DNA of 21,934 nt from CAKRZE01 sp045617585 (GTDB lineage Bacteria; Bacillota; Clostridia; Oscillospirales; CAG-272), in assembly GCA_045617585.1 (NCBI GenBank), contig JAZLIW010000148.1:1-21934 (forward strand), written 5' to 3'. How positions within the stretch are numbered: the stretch's first letter is position 1; every line of letters starts with the position of its first letter. This document shows positions 1 through 8,382 of this stretch, one piece after another. The notes below the pieces were generated by a model. The model was not told where the DNA came from. It ran no database searches and worked only from the letters and a program-made list of their open reading frames with translations. Both the position numbers and the translations under genes were made by a program.

Positions 1-663
1 GACGAAGAGGCGGCCGCCCCCGCCCCCCTCTCCCCCCCCCCCGGCGGGAACGGCACCCGCTCCATCTATGATCCGCCCGGCCCCGCCGAGGGGGAAGCCG
101 CCTATACCGTCCGCGGTACGGGCGCCGACGTCTACTGCGTCAACTGCTGCGTGACCGGCGGCGGACGCGGCATCGACTTCGCGGGCTGTGATAACCACCT
201 GATCAAGAAGCTGACCTCCTACTGCTACCTGAACGACGTCCGCGTCGGCGGGAAGAACGGCACGGTGACCGGCTTCCTCCATAACGCCACGATCCGTATG
301 CGTCTCGGCTATACCGGTCATTACAACGACGTGCCGGATATGGACCCGAACTACGTCGCGCGCATCCATAACACGACGTTCGAGGTGGTCAACGCCGAAA
401 ACGAGCGGATCTGGAGCGTCTTCTCCTACGGCGTCGCGCACATGATCCGTGCGACAGACAGCAAGGGGACGTTGGTCGTCAACATGGGCACCGACAATAT
501 CGGTGACCGGTCAGCACAGCAGGTCATTGAGGGCGGCGACTACACCGCGATCAACCTGATGCGCTATAACGGCATCTCCTACGAGGCGTCGGACGGGGCG
601 AAGGTGACGATCTACACCCGCCTCGCGATCGGTGACAAGTTCGAGGATACCGTAAAACCCTGA
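1..663 (+). CDS. C-terminal part of a right-handed parallel beta-helix protein (5' end outside window)
   Basis: The reading frame is open from base 1 to the TGA at 661-663, giving 220 residues; the start lies outside the window, and the GTG at 151 is probably internal. Short repeating strand-turn units with Cys, Asn and Gly at turns (for example VNCCVTGGGRGIDFAGCDN, then a unit ending YLNDVRVGG) are typical of right-handed beta-helix proteins such as pectate-lyase-like and glycoside-hydrolase-like enzymes. The last part (FEVVNAENERIWSVFSYG, then VINMGTDNIG-like strands) resembles the end of such a helix. An unusual Ala/Pro/Gly-rich stretch at residues 4-30 is encoded partly by an 11-base C run. 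It lies directly upstream of a glycosidase operon, so a role with plant or host polysaccharide is plausible, but no catalytic residue can be named. Fold fairly sure, function unknown. Confidence 0.6.
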   Translation, partial: DEEAAAPAPLSPPPGGNGTRSIYDPPGPAEGEAAYTVRGTGADVYCVNCCVTGGGRGIDFAGCDNHLIKKLTSYCYLNDVRVGGKNGTVTGFLHNATIRMRLGYTGHYNDVPDMDPNYVARIHNTTFEVVNAENERIWSVFSYGVAHMIRATDSKGTLVVNMGTDNIGDRSAQQVIEGGDYTAINLMRYNGISYEASDGAKVTIYTRLAIGDKFEDTVKP

Positions 664-685
664 TCCGGATCAATAACGTCCCGGG

Positions 686-725
686 GACCGTCACGCGGAA
701 GCGCGGCGGTCTCTTTCCGTTTTCC
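686..725 (+). terminator. Rho-independent terminator after the beta-helix gene
   Basis: GACCG (686-690) pairs with CGGTC (707-711), and CGCG (694-697) pairs with CGCG (702-705) around a GAAG loop, with small internal asymmetries. It is followed by a T-rich but interrupted stretch (TCTTTCCGTTTTCC). It sits 23 bases after the stop codon and just before the next promoter, so it fits as an operon boundary. Confidence 0.6.
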
Positions 726-746
726 TCGTTTTTACGGAAAAAAATC

Positions 747-775
747 TTGCGTTCGGACAGAAACTGTGATATACT
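747..775 (+). promoter_or_regulatory. Sigma-A-like promoter of the GH31 operon
   Basis: A -35 TTGCGT (747-752) is followed after 17 bases by -10 TATACT (770-775), with a TGn extension (TGA at 767-769). Transcription should start near 782, leaving a leader of about 40 bases before the ATG at 821. The short inverted repeat CCGGG/CCCGG (785-799) lies in the leader; its role is unclear. Confidence 0.65.
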
Positions 776-820
776 GTAAAAAAACCGGGCTTTGACCCGG
801 ATGGATGAAAGGATCCCGAA

Positions 821-3800
821 ATGGGAGGAAAGAAGCTGGTGAGGTTCTTATGCCTGACGTTGGCGTTCGCTTCCTGCGCCGGCGCCGTCGGATGCAAAAA
901 GGATCCCGGTGAAGGACCCGGGACGGAAGAGGAAACGGAACCGAAATATAAGGAGACGCTGAACGAGGCGGTCCTGACCGACGGGAAAAACAACCGTCTG
1001 TCGGTCGTCTTCTGCCGGGAGGATCTGGTCCACTTCCGGTATGCGCCGGACGGGGAGGAATTTCTTCCCGACGGGGCGGTGCCCGGAATGGTGGAAAAGA
1101 CCGACGGGCAGTACGCCCCGGTACATGGCGAGGTGGAGGAGAGCGGTGACGGGACCGTGATCCGCACCGCCGGCGTGACCGTGACGGTGGACCGGAAAAG
1201 CCTCGGGATCACGGTCTCCGACCCGGACGGGAAGGTCCTGCTCCGCAGCGCCGCGCAGGCATTTTCCGCCGGCGGAGAGGGGAAGAGCGTGTCCTTCGTG
1301 CGTGACGAAGCGTGCGAGGAGCATTTCTACGGGCTGGGGAACGACCCCGGCGACACGTTCACGACCACCGACCACCGGGATACGGAATACGCGCTGTGGA
1401 TGAGCGACAACAACGTCCACGCGATCATCCCGCTCTGGTACAGCACCGCCGGGTACGGCATTTATCTGAACAACTCTTACCGCGGCAAGGTCTCCTTCGG
1501 CAAGGACTACGGCGTCAGCGTCGACGGCGGGGAAATGAACTTCTATTTCCTCTACGGTCCGGAATTCTTCCGGATCCTGTCGAACTGGTCGGAGCTTGCG
1601 GGCAGAATGGCGATGCCGCCGCTTTACGCGCTGGGGCTCACCTACCGCGGCTACGGCTCGTGGAACGAGGATCAGCTCTGCGGCGCGATCATGGCACAGT
1701 ACGACGAGGGGATCGCCGTTGACATCGCCGGGGTCGAGCCCGGCTGGCAGACCGCGACCTATCCCTGCACCTACGCGTGGAGCGAAAAGTTCACCTCCGA
1801 TCCCGCCGCGTTTGTGGAGCGGATGCACGCCGCCGGACTTCACGTCAACCTCTGGGAGCATCCGTACGTTTCTCCGCAGGCGGAGATCTACGGGGATATG
1901 CTCGCCTGCTCCCTGAAGAGCGAGGATCTCGGGACGAGAGAATGGGAAGGGAACAGCGGCAAGTACGCCTTCGGCGGACTGGTGCCCGACATGACCCTTT
2001 CCGAAGCCGGGGATCTCTACTGGGAGCTGCACGACAAAAACCTGATCTCGATCGGCGTGGACGGCTTCAAGGTGGACGAGACCGACAGCTGGGGCGCAAG
2101 CGCCAGCCTGACGACCGTCTTCCCGGGCGGCCTCCCGGCAAACGCCTACCACAATCTGCTCGGTACGCTGACCGTCAATCTCCTACACGAGAAATATAAG
2201 GAAGATTACGACAAGCGTTCCTTCCTGTTCAGCCGCGGCAACTACGCCGGGATGCAGCGGTACGCCACCTCCGCTTATACCGATTACTACGGCTACGACC
2301 AGTTCGTGATGTCCGTGATCGCGCAGGGCTATTCCGGGACCTACTATACGCCCGAGATCCGTGACGTCAGCACCCCGGACGACGTTGCTTATATGCGCCG
2401 CGCGCAGCTCATGTTCTTAACGCCCTTCTCGATGTCGAACGAATGGGCGACCGAGGCGACCGTGCTTGACCGGAGCCGTACGGTCATCGACTGCTACCGC
2501 AAGTACAACGAACTGCATTATTCCCTGATCCCGTATATGTACAGCCTGTTCTGGGAGCAGCATAACACGGGCATCGGCGTTACGAGACCTCTTGCGATGG
2601 AGTTCCCGGACGACCCGAAGGCTGTGAAGATCGACGACGAGTTTCTGCTCGGCCCGTCCCTCCTCGTCTGCCCGGTCTCGGATATGTCGCGCGTCGCGAC
2701 CGAGGACGTGTATCTGCCCGCCGGGGAGATCTGGATGGATTACAATACCGGTTACCTCTACGAGGGCGGTCAGACGTTGAAGTACACCTCCTCCGCCTCC
2801 GTTCTGCCGCTGTTCGTCCGGATGGGCGCGATCCTGCCGCTCGGACATTACGGCAATAACACCTCCGAGGTCACCGACCGCACGCTGACCCTCGACCTCT
2901 ATCCCGCGGAGAAGGAGACCTCCTTCACGCTTTACGAGGACGACGGCATCAGTTACGGCTACGAAAAAGGCAAGTACGCCCTGACGCCCGTTACGATGAA
3001 GAAGGACGCGGGAAAGATCACGGTCACGCTCGGTGAGCGCACCGGCGCGTATCCCGTGGCGGATCGCCCGGCGGAGCTGCGCGTGCATTACCGTGCCGCG
3101 CCGGACGGAGTGACGCTGGACGGCAAGAAGCTGGAAAGGATGACCGACCGTGCCGCTTACGACGCGGCGTCCGGTGCCTGCTGGTTCTACGACGCGGCGG
3201 CGGAGAACGACTTCGGTCTGATCGTGTACGTGAAGTGCGCCGACGACGGCAAGGGGCACGAGGTGTGCCTGACCGTCGGGAAGGAAAGCACTCTCCGTAC
3301 GCCCACGCTGATCATGGACGGGACCATTTACGAATTCGAGGCGGAAGCGAACGTGCTGGAAGGCGCGTCGGTGAACCGCGGCAAGAAGACGGCGTCCGGC
3401 GGCGCGATCGTCGGCGCGGTCGGTGACGACGGGAAACGCGCGGTGACCGTGAAAAAGATCACGGTGAACGAGGACGGATATTACGATACCGAGATCGTCT
3501 TCTTCAACGGCTCGGGCGCGGCGAGACGGCTGCAGGTCAGTGTGAACGGCGGGGAAATGATCCCGCTCGTCTGCCCCTCGAACGGAAACTGGGATCTGTC
3601 CCAGAGCCTGACCGTTCCGCTCTTCCTCAAAAAGGGAGAAAACGAGATCCGCTTCACGACCAAGCCCGGTGAGGGCTACGCCCCCGACCTCGACTGCCTC
3701 TTCCTGTACGATAAGGCGCCCGTGCAGAACGGGATGAAGGGCGACGTCCTTACCCCGGACGACGCAAAGCTGGAGGGCTCGCTGAAGATCACGGAAATGG

Positions 3801-4531
3801 GCGGCGCCGCCGGCGGAAAAGCGGTGACCGGCATCGGCCTTTCCGCGGAGAACCGGATGATCTACACGGTCACGGTCCCGAAGGCAGGTCCGTATCAGCT
3901 GAACCTGAACTATTCCAATCCCTCCGACGCGGGCAAGAAGATCAATCTGGAGATCAACGGTCAGATCACCGAGCTGAACCTGCCCGGGACGAAGAGCACG
4001 CATATCTTCGCGGTCCTGAACCAGACCGTCTACCTTGACGCGGGGGAAAACGTGATCTCCCTCTGGTATAACGGCAGCGTCTCTCTCTACGAGTGCGAGA
4101 TCGGCGGGGACTACGTGAACTGCAACAACCGCCTCGAAACGCGCGACGGCTATCCGCAGTCGGGCGGCTACTCGGTCGGCGCGGGCGCGAGCGACGGCAA
4201 ATCCAGCTTTACGATGAAGGGCATCCGCGTGCCCGGGGCCGGGACCTACCGCGTTCTCGTCTACGCGGCTTCCGCGGACGTGCGCACCTTCCGCCTCAAG
4301 GTCAACGGTGAGGACACCGGAGAGAAATATAACGTCCGTACCGGACATTACCACGATTTCAAGCCCCATGAGTTTGAGCTGGAACTGAAGGCGGGGGACA
4401 ACACCCTGACCTTCTGGCAGGAGCCGAAGGCAAAGGGCGATTCCGAATGGCTCCCCAACTTCGACTATATCGTCCTGCCCGACGTCGTGCCGGATTACGA
4501 GATCCTTCTCGGCGCGATCTCGGTCAGATAA
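821..4531 (+). CDS. Secreted GH31-family alpha-glycosidase lipoprotein with C-terminal CBM-like modules
   Basis: 1236 residues. The ATG at 821 has AAAGGA 7 bases upstream. The N-terminus is a lipoprotein-like signal peptide; either Cys19 (AFASC) or Cys25 (GAVGC) could be lipidated, so the enzyme probably sits on the outer face of the membrane. Residues about 165-690 match glycoside hydrolase family 31: GVDGFKVDETD carries the expected nucleophile Asp419, and the segment SRGNYAGMQRYATSAYTD places Asp488 where the acid/base is expected, although the usual WxGD around it is not kept. The proximal and distal beta-sandwich domains follow (LPLFVRMGAILPLG near 670). Residues about 835-1230 look like three consecutive beta-sandwich modules of the CBM6/CBM35 kind (YEFEAE near 835 opens the first). 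It is co-transcribed with a GxGYxYP lipoprotein and a sugar kinase. Alpha-glucosidase, alpha-xylosidase or alpha-galactosidase activity cannot be told apart from sequence alone. Confidence 0.88.
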   Translation: MGGKKLVRFLCLTLAFASCAGAVGCKKDPGEGPGTEEETEPKYKETLNEAVLTDGKNNRLSVVFCREDLVHFRYAPDGEEFLPDGAVPGMVEKTDGQYAPVHGEVEESGDGTVIRTAGVTVTVDRKSLGITVSDPDGKVLLRSAAQAFSAGGEGKSVSFVRDEACEEHFYGLGNDPGDTFTTTDHRDTEYALWMSDNNVHAIIPLWYSTAGYGIYLNNSYRGKVSFGKDYGVSVDGGEMNFYFLYGPEFFRILSNWSELAGRMAMPPLYALGLTYRGYGSWNEDQLCGAIMAQYDEGIAVDIAGVEPGWQTATYPCTYAWSEKFTSDPAAFVERMHAAGLHVNLWEHPYVSPQAEIYGDMLACSLKSEDLGTREWEGNSGKYAFGGLVPDMTLSEAGDLYWELHDKNLISIGVDGFKVDETDSWGASASLTTVFPGGLPANAYHNLLGTLTVNLLHEKYKEDYDKRSFLFSRGNYAGMQRYATSAYTDYYGYDQFVMSVIAQGYSGTYYTPEIRDVSTPDDVAYMRRAQLMFLTPFSMSNEWATEATVLDRSRTVIDCYRKYNELHYSLIPYMYSLFWEQHNTGIGVTRPLAMEFPDDPKAVKIDDEFLLGPSLLVCPVSDMSRVATEDVYLPAGEIWMDYNTGYLYEGGQTLKYTSSASVLPLFVRMGAILPLGHYGNNTSEVTDRTLTLDLYPAEKETSFTLYEDDGISYGYEKGKYALTPVTMKKDAGKITVTLGERTGAYPVADRPAELRVHYRAAPDGVTLDGKKLERMTDRAAYDAASGACWFYDAAAENDFGLIVYVKCADDGKGHEVCLTVGKESTLRTPTLIMDGTIYEFEAEANVLEGASVNRGKKTASGGAIVGAVGDDGKRAVTVKKITVNEDGYYDTEIVFFNGSGAARRLQVSVNGGEMIPLVCPSNGNWDLSQSLTVPLFLKKGENEIRFTTKPGEGYAPDLDCLFLYDKAPVQNGMKGDVLTPDDAKLEGSLKITEMGGAAGGKAVTGIGLSAENRMIYTVTVPKAGPYQLNLNYSNPSDAGKKINLEINGQITELNLPGTKSTHIFAVLNQTVYLDAGENVISLWYNGSVSLYECEIGGDYVNCNNRLETRDGYPQSGGYSVGAGASDGKSSFTMKGIRVPGAGTYRVLVYAASADVRTFRLKVNGEDTGEKYNVRTGHYHDFKPHEFELELKAGDNTLTFWQEPKAKGDSEWLPNFDYIVLPDVVPDYEILLGAISVR

Positions 4532-4580
4532 GGACCGCATGAAAATCAAAAAAGAATCACCGATACACGGAGGAAAATCA

Positions 4581-7304
4581 ATGAAACGTACCGCCAAGAC
4601 CCTGCTTAGCCTTTTGCTCTGCCTGCTTTCGCTGCTTGCCTTCGCGTCCTGCGTCGGCGGCGATAAGCCGGCGAAAGAGACGGATCCGCCTTCCGCCCCG
4701 ACGGACGGGACCGAGATCGATCTGACGAAGTACATCCTGATGCGCGCGGACGACGCGGACAAAAACACGATGGACGCGTTCAAGCTGATCAAGAAGGCGA
4801 TCACGGAATCCGCGGGATACGAGATCGGCGTCGGCACCGATTTCGTCAATGAAAAGATCAACACCCGCGCCGAATACGAGATCATCGTCGGACATACGAA
4901 TATCGAGGAAGAGAACCGGATCTACGAAACGCTCGGCAAGGGGGAATATACCATCCGTACCGAGGGGACCAAGATCTACGTCCTCGGACAGGACGGCAGC
5001 GCGACCTACGAAGCCGCCAAAGCGTTCTGCCTGAAATATCTCAATTACAGTCCCGATCATTACGAGAACGTACCGATCGGAACGGCAAAAATCGTTTTGA
5101 CAGACGAGGTGGGACACGTGGAGACCTATACGGTAAACAGAGACAGAACGCCGGTCAGCCCGCTGAATTCCGTGCCGCTGGAAATGACTTCGGACAACTT
5201 CACCATGAGCGCTGCCAAGATCGTCGGCGGCCGCTGCCGGATCGAGGACAATATCGGCTGGATCATGTCCAAGGAACGGACCGATGCCGGCAGTTACAGC
5301 GTCCAGGCGCATATTGAGATCGAACGGGGCGCTCCCATCATGCAGTTCTCCTTCAATATTTGCGATCGGGGCTATCAGGCGCTCATCAATATCACGGGGA
5401 ACGGCACGAACGTGGTCCGCCGCGACTACGAGCGCGGCGGTGCCGGCTTTGCGGGGGACCCGAACGATTACGTCATCCGCGCCGACGTTTATCCCGACGA
5501 GGGCTTCTTCCGTTATTTCGTCAACGACGTGATGATCGGCGAGGTCATCTGCGCCGAAAACGACTACGAACTGTACGACGAGAGCCGCGTTCAGATCGCC
5601 GCGGTCGGCAGTGATTTTGCCGTCCTGATCGACGACATTTACATGGAGAGCATCGACTACAAGGACCGCAGATACTATCACATGACCGATACGACGTTCG
5701 ACAACGCGAATATTTATCCGAAGTCGGAGAACAAACCCGCGGATACCATCTACGTCGTTGACGCCCGTACACTGACCGACGATCAGCTTCTCACGCTGGT
5801 CACCCTGCAGGGCAACGTCAACCGCACGACGCCCCGGATCTTCCTTGACTACCGGAAGTACAACAACGACCCGCGCTACTCCTACGTCGAGAACGAAAAG
5901 GTCTATCTGGAACTGCTGGAAAGCAAGGGAAGAACGCTGGTGAACAGCACGGTGGACGAGCTGCTCGTGCTCTTCAAGGACGAATACAAGGGTGTGATCT
6001 TCGGCGACGCCTTCAACAAGAACAATTTCGAGGAGAATATCATCACCTCGCTCTGCGGTATCATGGACGGCGTCTATATGACCGATAATCAGTACAAGAA
6101 GCTGAAGGACGATATCAAAAAGGACCTGCTCTTCAACACCAGCGGAAAGTTCACCGATTCCGTCGACGCTTATATGTGGGTCTGGGAGCACTATAAGGAT
6201 CAGTTCTCCAAACAGGCGATCTTCCATATGCCCGCAAATCCCGACAATTACAGCCATCCCACCAACGCCTGCCGTGACTATGCCGTCATGTCCCGTTCCT
6301 TCGTCTTCTGCACGACCGACGTGAAGAACGAGGCGGATTACGACTTCTATATGGAGCTCTTTGCCTCCACGGCGCCGAACACCGGGATCATCGGTCAGGG
6401 CGGCGGACTGTTCAGCGAATTCGAGATGTTCACGATGTGCGGCAGATTCGGCAAATACTTCACCTACGCCTTCTCCACGCCGAACCTCTCCCTCTTCAAC
6501 AGCCTCGAGACCGGGGAACTGAAGCAGAAGAAAGCGGAGCCCGTCTCTCTCGAAAAGGACACGATGTACATCTGCTACGACTTCTCCGAGGGCGATAACC
6601 TCTCCTGGGACTACCACCTCTGGATGAAGGAATACTACGACGTCGAAAAGAGAGAGATGAACGCGAAGGGCTATACGCTTTCCGCATCCCTCTACTACGT
6701 CGCTCCCGCGATCATGGAGTATTACTATCAGAACGCGACGGTGAACGATTATTTCGTCTTTGACGGCGGCGGCGTCTCCAACCTCGGCGTGCCGGACGAG
6801 TTCGGCGATATGTACGTGGCTGCGGACCGCGAGAAGATCATGACGAGAATGCTGGAGATCACCGAATACGTCTGCGAAAAGGCGGACGTCCACGTCCTCC
6901 GTGCGATCCATAATATCTCCGACGAGATGGCGGCGCGCTACGACAAAGAGGTACCGGCGCTGAAGATGCTGCTTTCCGCCTACGGTCAGACGACCTATCA
7001 GATCGGCGGTTACGGCGGAGACTTCAAGGAAGCACTCAAGATCATCGGTGACGATCTCGTCCGCGGCAGATCCGCGTTCTCGACCTTCCGTGAACTCAAG
7101 CCGCTGGTTGCTCCGATGAAGAAGGCACAGAAGAACGACGACGGGATCTATTTTGCCGAGGTCTTCGTTTACGGCAACGGCGTCATGGACAACATGGCGA
7201 ACCTGAACAATTTCAAGGCGGAGCTGGAAAGCGCCGGCATGAACGTGGTCGTCGTCCGTCCCGATACCTTCGCGGATCTTTATCTCGAATACTATAATAA
7301 ATAA
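4581..7304 (+). CDS. GxGYxYP-family putative glycoside hydrolase lipoprotein
   Basis: I chose the ATG at 4581 because GGAGG (4569-4573) lies 7 bases upstream and it begins a clean signal peptide; the in-frame ATG at 4539 lacks a binding site and adds a charged stretch. The result is 907 residues with a lipobox LLAFASC. Segments in order: an alpha-glucuronidase-N-terminal-like alpha/beta domain (EYEIIVGHTN; GEYTIRTEGTKIYVLGQDG), a lectin/laminin-G-like beta-sandwich (about 205-365), then TLTDDQLLTLVTLQGNVNR, characteristic of the GxGYxYP N-terminal region. The C-terminal half has SEGDN (Asp672, Asn673), family SDGDN, and APAIMEYYYQNATVNDYFVF. Where the family name motif GxGYxYP is expected the protein reads DGGGVSNLGVPDE (from Asp728), so the motif is degenerate. 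Catalysis in this family is not well established. It is 49 bases downstream of the GH31 stop and 14 upstream of the kinase start, hence the same operon. Confidence 0.78.
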   Translation: MKRTAKTLLSLLLCLLSLLAFASCVGGDKPAKETDPPSAPTDGTEIDLTKYILMRADDADKNTMDAFKLIKKAITESAGYEIGVGTDFVNEKINTRAEYEIIVGHTNIEEENRIYETLGKGEYTIRTEGTKIYVLGQDGSATYEAAKAFCLKYLNYSPDHYENVPIGTAKIVLTDEVGHVETYTVNRDRTPVSPLNSVPLEMTSDNFTMSAAKIVGGRCRIEDNIGWIMSKERTDAGSYSVQAHIEIERGAPIMQFSFNICDRGYQALINITGNGTNVVRRDYERGGAGFAGDPNDYVIRADVYPDEGFFRYFVNDVMIGEVICAENDYELYDESRVQIAAVGSDFAVLIDDIYMESIDYKDRRYYHMTDTTFDNANIYPKSENKPADTIYVVDARTLTDDQLLTLVTLQGNVNRTTPRIFLDYRKYNNDPRYSYVENEKVYLELLESKGRTLVNSTVDELLVLFKDEYKGVIFGDAFNKNNFEENIITSLCGIMDGVYMTDNQYKKLKDDIKKDLLFNTSGKFTDSVDAYMWVWEHYKDQFSKQAIFHMPANPDNYSHPTNACRDYAVMSRSFVFCTTDVKNEADYDFYMELFASTAPNTGIIGQGGGLFSEFEMFTMCGRFGKYFTYAFSTPNLSLFNSLETGELKQKKAEPVSLEKDTMYICYDFSEGDNLSWDYHLWMKEYYDVEKREMNAKGYTLSASLYYVAPAIMEYYYQNATVNDYFVFDGGGVSNLGVPDEFGDMYVAADREKIMTRMLEITEYVCEKADVHVLRAIHNISDEMAARYDKEVPALKMLLSAYGQTTYQIGGYGGDFKEALKIIGDDLVRGRSAFSTFRELKPLVAPMKKAQKNDDGIYFAEVFVYGNGVMDNMANLNNFKAELESAGMNVVVVRPDTFADLYLEYYNK

Positions 7305-7318
7305 TTGAGGACCGGATC

Positions 7319-8218
7319 ATGATCTATACGGTGACCTTCAATCCCGCCGTGGACTACGCGGTGAGATCGAAAAATTTCACGATAGGTGAGATCAACCGGA
7401 CCGCCGGGGAAGAGATATTCTTCGGCGGGAAGGGGATCAACGTCTCGGTGATGCTGAAGCACCTCGGGATGGACTCGACGGCGCTTGGCTTCATCGCCGG
7501 GTTCACGGGGGACGCGATCGAAAAGGCAACGGCGGACGCCGGGATCCTGACCAACTTCGTGCGGCTGAAAAAGGGCTTTTCCCGCATCAACGTGAAGATC
7601 GAATCGGAGGAGGAGACTGCGCTCAACGGCGTCGGACCCGAGATCGACCGGGAAGCGTTCGGGCATCTGATCGCGCGGCTCGACCGGCTGGCGGACGGCG
7701 ACGTGCTGGTCCTCGCCGGATCGATCCCGCGCTCCCTTCCCGAGGACGTGTACGAGGTCATTCTCAGCCGTCTCTCCGGGAAGAAGATCCTTGCGGTCGT
7801 GGACGCGACCGGGGAGCTCCTGATCCGCACCCTCAAATACCGTCCGTTCCTCATCAAGCCGAACCTTGAAGAGCTGTCCGCGCTCTTCGGCAGGACGCTC
7901 ACCGACGGGGAAGAGATCCGCACCTGCGCCGCCTCCCTGCAGAAGATGGGAGCGCGCAACGTCCTTGTTTCCCTCGGGAGCGAGGGAGCGCTGCTGCTTG
8001 ACGAGAACGGGAAGACCCACGCGAAGCGCGCGAAAAAAGGGGTCACCGTCAGCACCGTCGGCGCGGGTGATTCCATGGTCGCCGGCTTCCTCGCCGGGTG
8101 GACCGGCACGCACGACTACGACGCCGCGCTCGCGCTCGGCGTTGCCGCCGGCACCGCGACCGCTTTCTCTTCCGGCATTGCCGGAAAGGAGGCAGTCCTC
8201 GCACTCCTGAAAGAATGA
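7319..8218 (+). CDS. fruK: 1-phosphofructokinase-type PfkB-family sugar-phosphate kinase
   Basis: 299 residues, the usual length for FruK/LacC enzymes. The ATG at 7319 has GAGG 8 bases upstream. Features seen: N-terminal MIYTVTFNPAVDYAV, the sugar-binding FFGGKGINVS, SRINVKIESEEETALNG, VLVLAGSIPRSLP, and the PfkB ATP/anion-hole signature STVGAGDSMVAGF with catalytic base Asp251. Enzymes of this group phosphorylate fructose-1-phosphate or tagatose-6-phosphate in the cytoplasm. No PTS transporter or regulator is adjacent; instead the gene is the last of an operon with two secreted glycan enzymes, so the true substrate may be a sugar phosphate derived from their products. A strong terminator follows the stop codon directly. 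The family is sure; the choice of fructose-1-P over tagatose-6-P is not. Confidence 0.8.
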   Translation: MIYTVTFNPAVDYAVRSKNFTIGEINRTAGEEIFFGGKGINVSVMLKHLGMDSTALGFIAGFTGDAIEKATADAGILTNFVRLKKGFSRINVKIESEEETALNGVGPEIDREAFGHLIARLDRLADGDVLVLAGSIPRSLPEDVYEVILSRLSGKKILAVVDATGELLIRTLKYRPFLIKPNLEELSALFGRTLTDGEEIRTCAASLQKMGARNVLVSLGSEGALLLDENGKTHAKRAKKGVTVSTVGAGDSMVAGFLAGWTGTHDYDAALALGVAAGTATAFSSGIAGKEAVLALLKE

Positions 8219-8223
8219 TCTTC

Positions 8224-8263
8224 GGGGTTGTTGCACTGACGTGCAGCAGCCCCTTTTCTTTTT
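8224..8263 (+). terminator. Strong rho-independent terminator ending the glycosidase operon
   Basis: A 13-bp stem with two G-U pairs, GGGGTTGTTGCAC (8224-8236) with GTGCAGCAGCCCC (8241-8253), closes a TGAC loop and runs into TTTTCTTTTT (8254-8263). It begins six bases after the kinase stop codon. Confidence 0.92.
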
Positions 8264-8314
8264 GCGCGGAAAAGCCCGTCTTCGTAAACTTTTTCGGAAA
8301 AAAGGAAAATAGCA

Positions 8315-8343
8315 TTGATTCCGGGCGGGAACTGTGGTATAAT
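8315..8343 (+). promoter_or_regulatory. Sigma-A-like promoter of the murE-asnB operon
   Basis: TTGATT (8315-8320), a 17-base spacer, then a perfect TATAAT (8338-8343). It follows the terminator at 8224-8263 and precedes murE by 39 bases; no other promoter is visible before the four tightly spaced genes that follow. Confidence 0.8.
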
Positions 8344-8382
8344 TACACTGTATGACTATTTCCGAGAAAACGGGTAAATAAA

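Noticed and set aside
4539..4580. Upstream ATG (4539) as start of the GxGYxYP gene
   Set aside because: It has no ribosome binding site and would put 14 polar residues before a clean lipoprotein signal peptide; the ATG at 4581 has GGAGG at ideal distance.
2417..6911. Very long open frames on the minus strand (2417-4885 and 4578-6911) and many shorter ones elsewhere
   Set aside because: They mirror the codon bias of the GH31 and GxGYxYP genes on the + strand, have no recognisable domains, and are rich in Arg, Val and His as expected of GC-rich shadow frames.
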